NCBI RefSeq assembly: GCF_008369105.1
Contig: NZ_VINQ01000006.1
Span: 62,001-126,000 of the forward strand
Reading direction: 5' to 3'
Source: Aquicoccus porphyridii
GTDB taxonomy: Bacteria; Pseudomonadota; Alphaproteobacteria; Rhodobacterales; Rhodobacteraceae
Length of the DNA stretch: 64,000 bases
Part shown: positions 8,820 to 18,598 of the stretch, in pieces
Layout: each line of letters starts with the position of its first letter
Numbering within the stretch: the first letter of the stretch is position 1
Notes under the pieces: generated by a model
The model's database searches: none
What the model was told of the DNA's origin: nothing
What the model saw: the letters and a program-made list of their open reading frames with translations, nothing else
Program-made: the position numbers and the translations under genes

Positions 8820-10595
8820 TTATTCGCGTTCGATCACCCGCAGGCTCAGTTCCATCAACTGTTCCGGGCTCGCCTCGCCGGGGGCGTTCATCATCAGGTC
8901 TTCGGCGCGCTGGTTCATCGGGAACATGATGACCTCGCGAATGTTGGGCTCATCGGCCAGAAGCATCACCATCCGGTCGATGCCCGCAGCACAGCCGCCA
9001 TGCGGCGGGGCACCGAATTTGAACGCGTTGACCATCCCGCCAAAGCGTTTCTCGACTTCGTCCTTGCCATATCCAGCCAGTTCAAAGGCGCGATACATGA
9101 TGTCGAGCTGGTGGTTCCGGATCGCCCCCGACACCAGCTCATACCCGTTGCAGGCAAGGTCATACTGGTATCCCAGCACATCGAGCGGATCGCCCTCCAG
9201 CGCCGCCATGCCGCCTTGCGGCATCGAGAACGGGTTGTGCGAGAAATCGATCACGCCGCTCTCGTCGTCCTTTTCATACATCGGGAAATCGACGATCCAG
9301 CAAAACGCGAAACGGTTCTTCTCGGTAAGGTTCAATTCCTCGCCGATCACATTGCGCGCGCGTCCCGCCACGGCCTCGAAACTCGCTGGCTTGCCACCAA
9401 GGAAGAACGCCGCGTCGCCCTTGCCGAGGCCAAGCTGCTGGCGGATCGCCTCGGTGCGTTCGGGGCCGATATTCTTGGCCAGCGGCCCGGCGGCCTCCAT
9501 GCCATCCTCGCCGTCCCGCCAGAAGATATACCCCATCCCCGGCAGGCCCTCTTTCTGGGCATAGGCGTTCATCCGGTCACAGAACTTGCGCGACCCGCCA
9601 CCCGGCGCGGGAATGGCGCGCACTTCGGTGCCGTCCTGCTCCAGCAATTTCGCGAAGATCGCGAAACCCGACCCCCGGAAATGCTCGCTCACTTCCTGCA
9701 TCTTTACGGGATTGCGAAGGTCGGGCTTGTCGGTGCCATACCATTTCATCGCATCGGCATAGCGAATCCGTGGCCACAGCTTGTCAACCTTGTGACCGCC
9801 GCCGAATTCCTCGAACACGCCCTCGATCACCGGCTGGATGGTCGCGAACACGTCCTCCTGCTCGACGAAAGACATCTCCATGTCGAGCTGGTAGAAATCC
9901 GTCGGCGAGCGGTCGGCGCGCGGGTCTTCATCGCGAAAGCACGGTGCGATCTGGAAATAGCGGTCAAAGCCCGACACCATGATCAACTGCTTGAACAGCT
10001 GCGGCGCCTGCGGCAACGCATAGAACCGCCCCGGATGCAGCCGGCTCGGCACCAGGAAATCGCGCGCGCCCTCGGGGCTGGACGCGGTGATGATCGGCGT
10101 CTGGTATTCGCGAAACCCCCCGTCCCACATCCGGCGGCGGATGCTCGCCACCATGTCGCTGCGCAGCTTCATGTGGCTTTGCATCTTCTCGCGCCGCAGA
10201 TCGAGATAACGATAGCGCAGGCGCGTTTCCTCGGGGTATTCCTGATCGCCGAACACCATCAGCGGCAATTCGCCCGCCGCGCCCAGAACCTCGACATCGC
10301 GGACATAGACCTCGATCTCGCCGGTCGGAATCCGCGGGTTGATCAGCGACGCATCGCGCGCCTTCACGGTGCCGTCGATGCGCACGCACCATTCCGAGCG
10401 CAGTTTCTCGACCTTGGCAAACGCCGGGCTGTCGGGATCGCACAACACCTGCGTCATGCCGTAATGGTCGCGCAGGTCGACGAACAGAACGCCGCCGTGA
10501 TCGCGCACGCGATGCACCCACCCCGACAGGCGGACGCTCTCGCCCACGTTTTCCTTTGTCAGTGCGGCGCAGGTATGGCTGCGATAGGCGTGCAT
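8820..10595 (-). CDS. aspS: Aspartate--tRNA ligase
   Basis: Class II synthetase, 591 residues, acting in the cytoplasm. The N-terminal OB-fold anticodon domain starts [19 protein letters not shown] with [23 protein letters not shown]. Class II motif 2 appears as [22 protein letters not shown] and motif 3 near the C-terminus as [24 protein letters not shown]. The bacterial-type GAD insertion is present. The ATG at 10595 is chosen because family N-terminal homology begins there; an in-frame upstream extension to 10649 is not conserved-looking. It is divergent from the cyclopropane synthase gene. Confidence 0.96.
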   Translation of the reverse strand: MHAYRSHTCAALTKENVGESVRLSGWVHRVRDHGGVLFVDLRDHYGMTQVLCDPDSPAFAKVEKLRSEWCVRIDGTVKARDASLINPRIPTGEIEVYVRDVEVLGAAGELPLMVFGDQEYPEETRLRYRYLDLRREKMQSHMKLRSDMVASIRRRMWDGGFREYQTPIITASSPEGARDFLVPSRLHPGRFYALPQAPQLFKQLIMVSGFDRYFQIAPCFRDEDPRADRSPTDFYQLDMEMSFVEQEDVFATIQPVIEGVFEEFGGGHKVDKLWPRIRYADAMKWYGTDKPDLRNPVKMQEVSEHFRGSGFAIFAKLLEQDGTEVRAIPAPGGGSRKFCDRMNAYAQKEGLPGMGYIFWRDGEDGMEAAGPLAKNIGPERTEAIRQQLGLGKGDAAFFLGGKPASFEAVAGRARNVIGEELNLTEKNRFAFCWIVDFPMYEKDDESGVIDFSHNPFSMPQGGMAALEGDPLDVLGYQYDLACNGYELVSGAIRNHQLDIMYRAFELAGYGKDEVEKRFGGMVNAFKFGAPPHGGCAAGIDRMVMLLADEPNIREVIMFPMNQRAEDLMMNAPGEASPEQLMELSLRVIERE

Positions 10596-10670
10596 GTTTC
10601 GTCCCTTCCAAGGCTTGCAGGGGTGGTTGAACCGGTCGCGCCGATACACCTCGCATGACCGGCAAAGTCA

Positions 10671-10684
10671 AGGCCCCGGGGCCT
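10671..10684. repeat. 14-bp perfect GC palindrome in the aspS-cfa gap
   Basis: AGGCCCCGGGGCCT is its own reverse complement. It lies in the 260-base divergent gap between aspS and the cfa-like gene. It may be an operator or chance in high-GC DNA. Nothing else is recognised in this gap. Confidence 0.4.
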
Positions 10685-10855
10685 GAACCCGCCCATCCCT
10701 GCGGCAGGGGCTTTGCGAAATCGTCAAAATCCATTAAATTGACGCTCGGGCAGAGAAAATGGGGCCGGATTTCGCGCCCCGATCACAACACAGAGGCAAG
10801 GATCACGGGTTTTTCCGCGCGCAGGGTTCAGCACGCAGCAAAATGGGAGAGAAAC

Positions 10856-12088
10856 ATGTGGGCCCGAATACTCGATCGTTTTCTGACGCATCTTATTCGT
10901 GACGGCGATTTCTCGGTCACGTTGCCCGACGGGCAGACCCGGCATTACGGCAACGGTGAGGGCGCGCGCGTCGCGGTCACGCTGCATGACCCGGCCCTGC
11001 CCCGCCGCTTGGTGCTCAACCCCGAAATGGCGGTGGGCGAGGGCTACATGGACGGCACGCTCACCATCGAGGATGACGACCTTTACGGATTTCTCACCCT
11101 TGCCATCCGCAACGTGGCGCGCCACGGCCAGCCATGGTTCCGCCGCCCGCTCGAAACCCTGCGCCGCGCCGGGCGTCGCTTGCAGCAATTCAACCCGGTG
11201 CCGCGCGCGCGGGCCAATGTCGCGCATCACTATGACCTCTCGGGCGAGCTTTACGACCTCTTCCTCGACGCCGACCGGCAATACTCCTGCGCCTATTTCG
11301 CGCGCCCCGACATGACGCTGGACGAAGCGCAGGAGGCCAAGAAACGCCACATCGCCGAGAAACTGCAGATCGAAAAGGGCATGCGCGTGCTCGATATCGG
11401 CTGCGGCTGGGGCGGCATGGGGCTGACGCTGGCGCGCGATTACGGCGCCGACGTCACCGGGGTCACGCTCTCGACCGAACAGCACGCGATGGCCAACGCG
11501 CGCGCCGAAAAGGCCGGACTTGCCGACCGCGCCCGCTTCCTGCTCAAGGATTACCGCGACGTGACCGGCAAATTCGACCGGATCGTCTCGGTCGGCATGT
11601 TCGAACATGTCGGCGTGCCGCATTACGGCACCTATTTCGAGAAAATCGAGGATCTGCTGACCGACACCGGCATCGCGCTCGTCCACACCATCGGCCGCTC
11701 CCATCCACCGGCGGCCACCAGCCCCTGGATCGCGAAATACATCTTTCCCGGCGGCTATGTCCCCGCCCTGTCCGAGGTGATGGCCGCGGTCGAACCGCGC
11801 CGCCTCGTCGCCACCGATATCGAGGTCTGGCGCCTGCATTATGCCGAAACCCTCAAACACTGGCATGACCGCTTCGTCGCCAATATCGACAAGGCCCGCG
11901 CGCTTTACGACGAACGGTTCTGCCGGATGTGGCGCTATTACCTCATCGCCAGCGAACTCACCTTCCGCCACAATGCGCAGGTCGTGTTCCAGGTTCAGCT
12001 TTCGCCCGATCAGGCCGCGGTGCCGCTCACCCGCGATTACCTCTACCGCGACCCGTCGAGGGCCGATTACGCCCGCGCGGCGGAATGA
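10856..12088 (+). CDS. cfa: Cyclopropane-fatty-acyl-phospholipid synthase family protein
   Basis: 410 residues. Uses S-adenosylmethionine to methylenate unsaturated acyl chains of membrane phospholipids. The N-terminal lipid-binding region (residues 1-110) precedes a Rossmann methyltransferase domain with MRVLDIGCGWGGMGLTLARD near residues 176-195, preceded by NVAHHYDLSGELYDLFLD and YSCAYF. A later VSVGMFEHVGVPHYGTYF matches the CFA active-site region. The ATG at 10856 has GGGAGA upstream. Paralogues that act on other lipids exist, so the exact substrate is inferred. Confidence 0.9.
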   Translation: MWARILDRFLTHLIRDGDFSVTLPDGQTRHYGNGEGARVAVTLHDPALPRRLVLNPEMAVGEGYMDGTLTIEDDDLYGFLTLAIRNVARHGQPWFRRPLETLRRAGRRLQQFNPVPRARANVAHHYDLSGELYDLFLDADRQYSCAYFARPDMTLDEAQEAKKRHIAEKLQIEKGMRVLDIGCGWGGMGLTLARDYGADVTGVTLSTEQHAMANARAEKAGLADRARFLLKDYRDVTGKFDRIVSVGMFEHVGVPHYGTYFEKIEDLLTDTGIALVHTIGRSHPPAATSPWIAKYIFPGGYVPALSEVMAAVEPRRLVATDIEVWRLHYAETLKHWHDRFVANIDKARALYDERFCRMWRYYLIASELTFRHNAQVVFQVQLSPDQAAVPLTRDYLYRDPSRADYARAAE

Positions 12089-12200
12089 CCAACCGGGCCG
12101 CGCAGCGCCCCAAATAGCCCTATCATCGCCACATTCCTGCCCTCCTGCCCTTGCTAGAAAGTCGCAATCAAGACTGACAGGACAGATCAGGGACAGGACA

Positions 12201-12944
12201 GTGCCGCCGATTATGGGATCTATCACCTCTTTCATTCCCCGCCTTTCTGCGGGCGTCGCCACCATGCGCGCCCGGATCGGGCAACGCCTGCACAACCGCT
12301 CCGCCCACGACCTGCCGCGCCCCGTGCGCCTTTATCGCCCGGACGCCATGGGCATGGCCTATCTCTGGCTCGACGCCGCCGACGGCATGATCACGCTCAA
12401 GGTCGGCAATCTCGGCCACCCGGCCGAATCCGCGCATTACGATGCCGCGCACTGGCCGCGCATCCGCGACCATCTCGAGCATCTGCGCGATATGGGCTTT
12501 GCCGAGATCCCCGCCAGCGAAATGGCATACCTGCAAATCACCTGTCCCGTCACCGGCGAGAGAAGCGACGCCAACGATCTCGCCCGCCGCGACGCGCTGC
12601 TCGACCATGTCGCGGGTTTCCTCGCCGAGACCGGTCAGGGCGGCTGGGCCGATTCGACAACCGGCGAGGGGAGGATGGAAATCGGCTTTCACGTCGTCGA
12701 TTTCGACATTGCCCACGCCACGCTGACCGATCTGCTTGATGCGGGCACCTTCGGCGACGATCTTTCGATCCTGCGCCATGGCGAACCGGCGTTCGACAAC
12801 GATCCCGGCGATGTCGAACCGCCGTTCGACAACCACGCCGCCGATCCCGAGGCGGAACTCCATGATTCCGCCGCACAACCGGCCCGCGTCCGGCCCCGGC
12901 GCGTCACGCAGGATCGCTTCGGCGACCTCGCCCCGGCGTCCTGA
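12201..12944 (+). CDS. Conserved hypothetical protein
   Basis: About 247 residues (GTG 12201, with AGGGACAGG nearby; an alternative ATG at 12213 gives MGSITSFIP). There is no signal peptide. A core of mixed alpha/beta sequence (AYLWLDAADGMITLKVGNLGH, then MAYLQITCPVTGE) is followed by an acidic, low-complexity tail rich in D, E and P with a near-repeat of FDNDPGDVEPPFDNH. I do not recognise the family. It stands alone between cfa and carB on the same strand. Sequence composition is like its neighbours. Confidence 0.55.
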   Translation: MPPIMGSITSFIPRLSAGVATMRARIGQRLHNRSAHDLPRPVRLYRPDAMGMAYLWLDAADGMITLKVGNLGHPAESAHYDAAHWPRIRDHLEHLRDMGFAEIPASEMAYLQITCPVTGERSDANDLARRDALLDHVAGFLAETGQGGWADSTTGEGRMEIGFHVVDFDIAHATLTDLLDAGTFGDDLSILRHGEPAFDNDPGDVEPPFDNHAADPEAELHDSAAQPARVRPRRVTQDRFGDLAPAS

Positions 12945-13085
12945 TCCCCCTTCAGGGCAACCGCCCTCGCACCGCCGGCGCGCATCGCGCACATCTCCCG
13001 TCCGCCGCCGATCCGCCCTTGCACGTGGGGCCGCGTTGTCTATAACCCACGACAATTTGCGCCACATGATGCCCGGGGATGCGAC

Positions 13086-16000
13086 ATGCCGAAAAGAACC
13101 GATATCAAGTCGATCATGATCATCGGGGCGGGGCCGATCATCATCGGCCAGGCCTGCGAATTCGACTATTCCGGCGCCCAGGCCTGCAAGGCCCTGCGCG
13201 AAGAGGGTTACCGCGTCATCCTCGTCAACTCCAACCCCGCCACGATCATGACCGACCCGGGGCTGGCCGACGCCACCTATATCGAACCGATCACCCCCGA
13301 AGTCGTCGCCAAGATCATCGAAAAGGAACGCCCCGACGCGCTCCTGCCCACCATGGGCGGTCAGACCGGCCTCAACACCTCGCTCAGGCTCGAGGAAATG
13401 GGCGTGCTGGAGAAATTCGGCGTCGAGATGATCGGCGCCAAGCGCGAGGCCATCGAAATGGCCGAGGACCGCAAGCTGTTTCGCGAGGCGATGGACCGGC
13501 TCGGCATCGAGAACCCCCGCGCCACCATCGTCACCGCCCCCAAGGATGACACCGGCCGTTTCGACCTCGACGCGGGCGTGCAGATCGCGCTCGACGCGCT
13601 CGAAGATATCGGCCTGCCCGCGATCATACGCCCGGCCTATACGCTTGGTGGCACCGGCGGCGGCGTCGCCTATAACCGCGATGATTACATCCATTACTGC
13701 CGCTCGGGCATGGACGCCTCGCCCGTCGGGCAGATCCTCGTCGATGAATCGCTCTTGGGCTGGAAAGAATTCGAGATGGAGGTCGTCCGCGACAAGGCCG
13801 ACAACGCGATCATCGTCTGCTCGATCGAGAACGTCGACCCGATGGGCGTGCATACCGGCGATTCGATCACCGTCGCACCGGCGCTCACGCTCACCGACAA
13901 GGAATACCAGATCATGCGCAACGGCTCCATCGCCGTGCTGCGCGAGATCGGGGTCGAGACCGGCGGCTCCAACGTGCAATGGGCGATCAACCCCGAAGAC
14001 GGCCGCATGGTGGTGATCGAGATGAACCCCCGTGTCTCGCGCTCCTCGGCGCTGGCGTCCAAGGCCACCGGCTTCCCGATTGCCAAGATCGCGGCGAAAC
14101 TTGCCGTGGGCTACACGCTCGACGAGCTTGACAACGACATCACCAAGGTCACACCGGCCAGTTTCGAGCCGACCATCGACTATGTCGTCACCAAGATTCC
14201 CAAATTCGCCTTCGAGAAATTCCCCGGCTCCGAACCCCACCTCACCACCGCGATGAAATCCGTGGGCGAGGCCATGGCCATCGGCCGCACCATCCACGAA
14301 AGCCTGCAAAAGGCGCTCGCCTCGATGGAATCCGGCCTCACCGGCTTTGACGAGGTCACGATCCCCGGCGTCGGCGTCGATCACTGGTCGACCGCCCCCG
14401 AAAAGGCCGCGGTGATCAAGGCGATCAGCCAGCAAACCCCCGACCGCATGCGCACCATCGCACAGGCCATGCGCCACGGGCTTTCCAATGACGAGATCCA
14501 CGCCGTCACCATGTTCGACCCGTGGTTCCTCGCCCGCATCCGCGAAATCGTCGAGACCGAGAAAGAGGTGCGCGCCGCCGGGCTGCCGACCGACGAATCC
14601 GGCCTGCGCAGGCTCAAGATGATGGGCTTTACCGACGCGCGGCTGGCCAACCTCACCGGGTTCACCGAATCCGACGTGCGCCGCGCCCGCGTGACCCATG
14701 GTGTCACCGCCGTGTTCAAACGCATCGACACCTGCGCCGCCGAGTTCGAGGCCCAGACCCCTTACATGTATTCCACCTATGAATCCCCCGTGATGGGCGA
14801 CGTGGAATGCGAGGCCCGGCCATCCGACCGCAAGAAGGTGGTGATCCTCGGCGGTGGTCCCAACCGCATCGGCCAGGGGATCGAGTTCGATTATTGCTGC
14901 TGTCACGCCTGTTTCGCGCTCACCGACGCGGGTTACGAGACGATCATGATCAACTGCAACCCCGAGACGGTCAGCACCGATTACGACACCTCCGACCGGC
15001 TCTATTTCGAACCGCTCACCTTCGAGCACGTGATGGAAATCCTGCGCGTCGAACAGGACAACGGCACGCTGCATGGCGTCATCGTGCAGTTCGGCGGCCA
15101 GACCCCGCTCAAGCTCGCCAACGCGCTCGACGCCGAGGGCATCCCGATCCTCGGCACCACGCCCGACGCCATCGACCTTGCCGAAGACCGTGAACGGTTC
15201 CAGGCCCTCGTGAACCAGCTTGGCCTCAAGCAGCCGAAAAACGGCATCGCCTCGAGTGACGCACAGGCGCTGGCCATCGCCGAGGACATCGGCTTCCCGC
15301 TGGTCATCCGCCCCTCCTACGTGCTGGGCGGGCGCGCGATGGAGATCGTGCGCGACATGGACCACCTCACCCGCTACATCTCCGAGGCCGTGGTGGTGTC
15401 GGGCGATAGCCCGGTGCTGCTCGACAGCTATCTTTCGGGCGCGGTCGAACTTGATGTCGATGCGCTCTGCGACGGCACATCGGTGCATGTCGCGGGCATC
15501 ATGCAGCATATCGAAGAGGCCGGCGTGCATTCCGGCGACAGCGCCTGTTCACTGCCGCCCTACTCGCTCTCCCGCGCGATCATCGACGAGATCAAGCAAC
15601 AGACCAAGGCGCTGGCACTGGCGCTCGATGTCGTGGGCCTGATGAACGTGCAATTCGCGATCAAGCCCAATGACGCGGGCGAAGACGAGATCTACCTGAT
15701 CGAGGTCAACCCCCGCGCCTCGCGTACCGTGCCCTTCGTGGCCAAGGCCACGGATTCGGCCATCGCCTCCATCGCCGCGCGGCTCATGGCGGGCGAACCG
15801 ATGGAAAACTTCCCGCTGCGCGCGCCCTATGCCGCCGACGCCAAGCCCGGCACGCTCAAATCCGCCGACCCGATGACGCTGGCCGATCCCGACATGCCGT
15901 GGTTCTCGGTGAAAGAGGCGGTGCTGCCCTTCGCCCGCTTCCCCGGCGTCGATACCATCCTCGGCCCCGAAATGCGCTCCACCGGCGAGGTGATGGGTTG

Positions 16001-16454
16001 GGACCGCTCCTTCCCGCTGGCCTTTCTCAAGGCGCAGATGGGCGCGGGCGTCGATCTGCCCGCCTCGGGCCGCGTGTTCTTTTCGATCAAGGATGCCGAC
16101 AAGACCGCGCAACTGGTGGAAACCGCGCAAATCCTTGTTTCACAAGGATTTTCCATCACCGCCACCTCCGGCACCGCCGCCTTTCTCGAAAGCCACGGCA
16201 TCGCCTGCGACATGGTGAAAAAGGTCTATGAAGGCCGCCCCAACGTGGTCGACCAACTCAAGAATGGCGATATCGCCCTTGTCATGAACACCACCGAAGG
16301 CGCCGCCGCCGTCGCCGACAGCCGCGAAATCCGCTCGGTCGCGCTCTATGACAAGATCCCCTATTTCACCACCGCCGCCGCCGCCCACGCCGCCGCCCAG
16401 GCGATCCGCGCCCGCAGCGAAGACGAACTTTCGGTGCTCTCGCTCCAGGGGTAA
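13086..16454 (+). CDS. carB: Carbamoyl-phosphate synthase large subunit
   Basis: 1122 residues. Makes carbamoyl phosphate from bicarbonate, ammonia (from the CarA glutaminase) and two ATP, feeding arginine and pyrimidine synthesis. Two homologous ATP-grasp halves are clear: the first starts [22 protein letters not shown] with [11 protein letters not shown], the second [21 protein letters not shown] with [12 protein letters not shown]. Metal-binding E-x-N-PR motifs occur as [19 protein letters not shown] and [18 protein letters not shown]. The C-terminal MGS-like allosteric domain follows at about residues 970-1122. carA is not in the window. Confidence 0.98.
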   Translation: MPKRTDIKSIMIIGAGPIIIGQACEFDYSGAQACKALREEGYRVILVNSNPATIMTDPGLADATYIEPITPEVVAKIIEKERPDALLPTMGGQTGLNTSLRLEEMGVLEKFGVEMIGAKREAIEMAEDRKLFREAMDRLGIENPRATIVTAPKDDTGRFDLDAGVQIALDALEDIGLPAIIRPAYTLGGTGGGVAYNRDDYIHYCRSGMDASPVGQILVDESLLGWKEFEMEVVRDKADNAIIVCSIENVDPMGVHTGDSITVAPALTLTDKEYQIMRNGSIAVLREIGVETGGSNVQWAINPEDGRMVVIEMNPRVSRSSALASKATGFPIAKIAAKLAVGYTLDELDNDITKVTPASFEPTIDYVVTKIPKFAFEKFPGSEPHLTTAMKSVGEAMAIGRTIHESLQKALASMESGLTGFDEVTIPGVGVDHWSTAPEKAAVIKAISQQTPDRMRTIAQAMRHGLSNDEIHAVTMFDPWFLARIREIVETEKEVRAAGLPTDESGLRRLKMMGFTDARLANLTGFTESDVRRARVTHGVTAVFKRIDTCAAEFEAQTPYMYSTYESPVMGDVECEARPSDRKKVVILGGGPNRIGQGIEFDYCCCHACFALTDAGYETIMINCNPETVSTDYDTSDRLYFEPLTFEHVMEILRVEQDNGTLHGVIVQFGGQTPLKLANALDAEGIPILGTTPDAIDLAEDRERFQALVNQLGLKQPKNGIASSDAQALAIAEDIGFPLVIRPSYVLGGRAMEIVRDMDHLTRYISEAVVVSGDSPVLLDSYLSGAVELDVDALCDGTSVHVAGIMQHIEEAGVHSGDSACSLPPYSLSRAIIDEIKQQTKALALALDVVGLMNVQFAIKPNDAGEDEIYLIEVNPRASRTVPFVAKATDSAIASIAARLMAGEPMENFPLRAPYAADAKPGTLKSADPMTLADPDMPWFSVKEAVLPFARFPGVDTILGPEMRSTGEVMGWDRSFPLAFLKAQMGAGVDLPASGRVFFSIKDADKTAQLVETAQILVSQGFSITATSGTAAFLESHGIACDMVKKVYEGRPNVVDQLKNGDIALVMNTTEGAAAVADSREIRSVALYDKIPYFTTAAAAHAAAQAIRARSEDELSVLSLQG

Positions 16455-16494
16455 GGCGCGGGCGCTTTATCGGTTCATCTCGATGCCAACGCCA

Positions 16495-16531
16495 GGGCAG
16501 CGCCCGACCCGAGGTGGGTCGGGCGCTGCCC
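16495..16531. terminator. Perfect 16-bp hairpin between carB and its convergent neighbour
   Basis: GGGCAGCGCCCGACCC (16495-16510) pairs perfectly with 16516-16531 around a 5-base loop. It sits in the convergent gap (113 bases) and may terminate both genes, although neither side has a T tract. Such strong palindromes can also be members of dispersed repeat families. Confidence 0.6.
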
Positions 16532-16567
16532 GGACTGCAACCAATCAAACCCGGGCACACCCTCGGG

Positions 16568-18442
16568 TCAGGGCCGCATCGCCGCCATCCCGAACAGCAT
16601 CGGCATGTATTGCATGAAATCGGGATAGCGCAGCGTGATCCCGTTCACCTCGATCTCGCGCCGCGTCACGTCCGGGCGTCCGACCTCCCATTCATGCGCA
16701 CCCGCCCCGCCATCCTCGGCAAGGTTGCGCAGCACGATCAGGGCGGATTTCGCCATCCCGATCGCCGTGGCCTCGTCCGACCCGGGCCGCACCTGCGTCA
16801 ACGTATCGTCAAGATAACCCAACAACCCGGGCATCCCGCTCATGCGCACCCGCAGATCCCCCTCATAGGGCGCAAGGCCAAGCACCTCGGTCGGATAAAA
16901 CCGATATTGGCCACTCTGCGAGATTCGAAACAGATCGGTCTCATAGGTATTCTCGCCGGTGGCCACGTCCGGCACCGTCGCCGCCACGTAAAGCATCAAG
17001 GGCAGGACCAGTTCGACCGGCTCGCGCAGGTCGCGAATCTCCACATCCGTGAACAGGCGTTTCAGGAACCCGTCATTCAGCGCCGAAACCCGCGTCTGCG
17101 CCTGCAACACGTTCGGAAACCACGCCGCGATATGCGGCAACGCCTCGTCGGGAATGGTCGCGCCCGGCACGAACCGCCCGCCGCGCAGATCGGTTGCGAA
17201 ATGCACCTCGCCCGCGTTCCGGTCGAACCCGGCAAGGCCAAAACTCATGCCCCACCTGTCGAACGCCGTCTCGAACGCCTTTTCCGTGGTGCTCTGCCCA
17301 TCCCGGAACCGCTGCTCATAGGTTTCGACCCACACCGATCGCCCCTCGGTCGCGATCTCAAGCTTGCCAAACCCCACAAGCCCGTCGAGCAGCGGCGACA
17401 CCGCCACCGGCCGCCCGCGCGGCGGATTGGCCAGGGTCATGGCCGCGGCCATCATGTCCGCCACCGGCAGGTTTCCGCCGCTCAGCCGGATCATCGCCTC
17501 CTCGACCTTCATCACGACGTCGGGAATGGCCTCCCTCTGATCGAGACCCGCGAATCGCAGCGCAACCTCCGCTCCACCCCAGTTGCGCGGCGCGACATCG
17601 CTCAACGCGGCCCGCACCTCCACGGACTCGGCCCGGAAATAACTCTCATCCGGGCGCCGCACATCCACCGCGCTCAGATCACGCCCCGACAGTTCCAACC
17701 CGACGCTGCCATAGCGGTTGCCCAGCAGGCTCTGACCCAGCACCTGCAACTGCGCCCCGCCATTGCGCATCGTCGCGCTCATCAGGACTTCGCGGATCAC
17801 CGAATAGAGATCAACCGGCTCCTCCCCGTTGGCGGTCAAAAGCGCGCGCACCTCTCCCAACGCCACGTTCTGCGGCCCCATCCCCGTCACCGCCACCGCG
17901 TTGGCGGCAATCTCGAACCGGCTTTCCGTGTCCGCGCCATCCGGCTCCTTGATCACGTCAAACCCCAGCCGCCCGAGCGACACCTGCCCGCGATCCCCCT
18001 CACCGGGGCGAAAGCGCAGATCATCGGTCACCCATTGCAGGCTGGAATAAGACCGCGACCGGCTCGACCAGACACCATCCAGCGTCATCCCCGCGAATTC
18101 CAGCACCCCCATCCCCGGGAAATCGAGCCGCTCGGGAAAGCGCAACTCGGTCACGCGATAGGTCTCGTCGTCCAGCGGGGTCAGATGCAACGACACATCG
18201 CCCAACGGAAACAACCCCATCAGCGACGTATCGCCCAGCACCGCGCGAAACCCGTCGCCCTCTTCCGTCACCGTGACATCACGGGTCAGAAGCGGCCCCA
18301 CGATGGTGATCGGCAACGGCGTCGACAGCGCCGACAACACGTCCGATCGCACCTTGTCCACCGATTGCGCCGCGAGTGCGACGGGCAGGACAACGAAAAA
18401 ACATGCGGACAAGACAAATGCTCTGACACTCGCGAAGGCCAT
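16568..18442 (-). CDS. Secreted protein of unknown function
   Basis: 624 residues. The ATG at 18442 is chosen because AAAGGAG lies just upstream and it starts a signal peptide (MAFASVRAFVLSACFFVVLP, cleavage near AAQS). The mature part is beta-rich with repeated amphipathic strands and no cysteines of note. Stretches such as LTRDVTVTEEGDGFRAVLGD and FEIAANAVAVTGMGPQNVALG look like periplasmic lipid-or membrane-shuttle type beta proteins (DUF2125/DUF945-like style), but I cannot assign a family. It converges with carB and lies downstream of the 5'-nucleotidase gene. Confidence 0.7.
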   Translation of the reverse strand: MAFASVRAFVLSACFFVVLPVALAAQSVDKVRSDVLSALSTPLPITIVGPLLTRDVTVTEEGDGFRAVLGDTSLMGLFPLGDVSLHLTPLDDETYRVTELRFPERLDFPGMGVLEFAGMTLDGVWSSRSRSYSSLQWVTDDLRFRPGEGDRGQVSLGRLGFDVIKEPDGADTESRFEIAANAVAVTGMGPQNVALGEVRALLTANGEEPVDLYSVIREVLMSATMRNGGAQLQVLGQSLLGNRYGSVGLELSGRDLSAVDVRRPDESYFRAESVEVRAALSDVAPRNWGGAEVALRFAGLDQREAIPDVVMKVEEAMIRLSGGNLPVADMMAAAMTLANPPRGRPVAVSPLLDGLVGFGKLEIATEGRSVWVETYEQRFRDGQSTTEKAFETAFDRWGMSFGLAGFDRNAGEVHFATDLRGGRFVPGATIPDEALPHIAAWFPNVLQAQTRVSALNDGFLKRLFTDVEIRDLREPVELVLPLMLYVAATVPDVATGENTYETDLFRISQSGQYRFYPTEVLGLAPYEGDLRVRMSGMPGLLGYLDDTLTQVRPGSDEATAIGMAKSALIVLRNLAEDGGAGAHEWEVGRPDVTRREIEVNGITLRYPDFMQYMPMLFGMAAMRP

Positions 18443-18598
18443 GGTGAAAACTCCTTTGAAAATCGACAGCCCGGGGGCGGTAATACCGATCCGCCACCCT
18501 CCATCATGTCGATTCACCGCCCGCTTGCAAGCCGCACATGCAAAGGGCGCGGACCGTCGCCGCCCGCGCCCCAAAATGCACGTCTGTCCGCAACCCGT

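Noticed and set aside
12168-15530. Open frame of about 1120 codons on the minus strand
   Set aside because: Antisense shadow of carB and the preceding gene; composition (H, G, D, V) is that of a reversed GC-rich gene.
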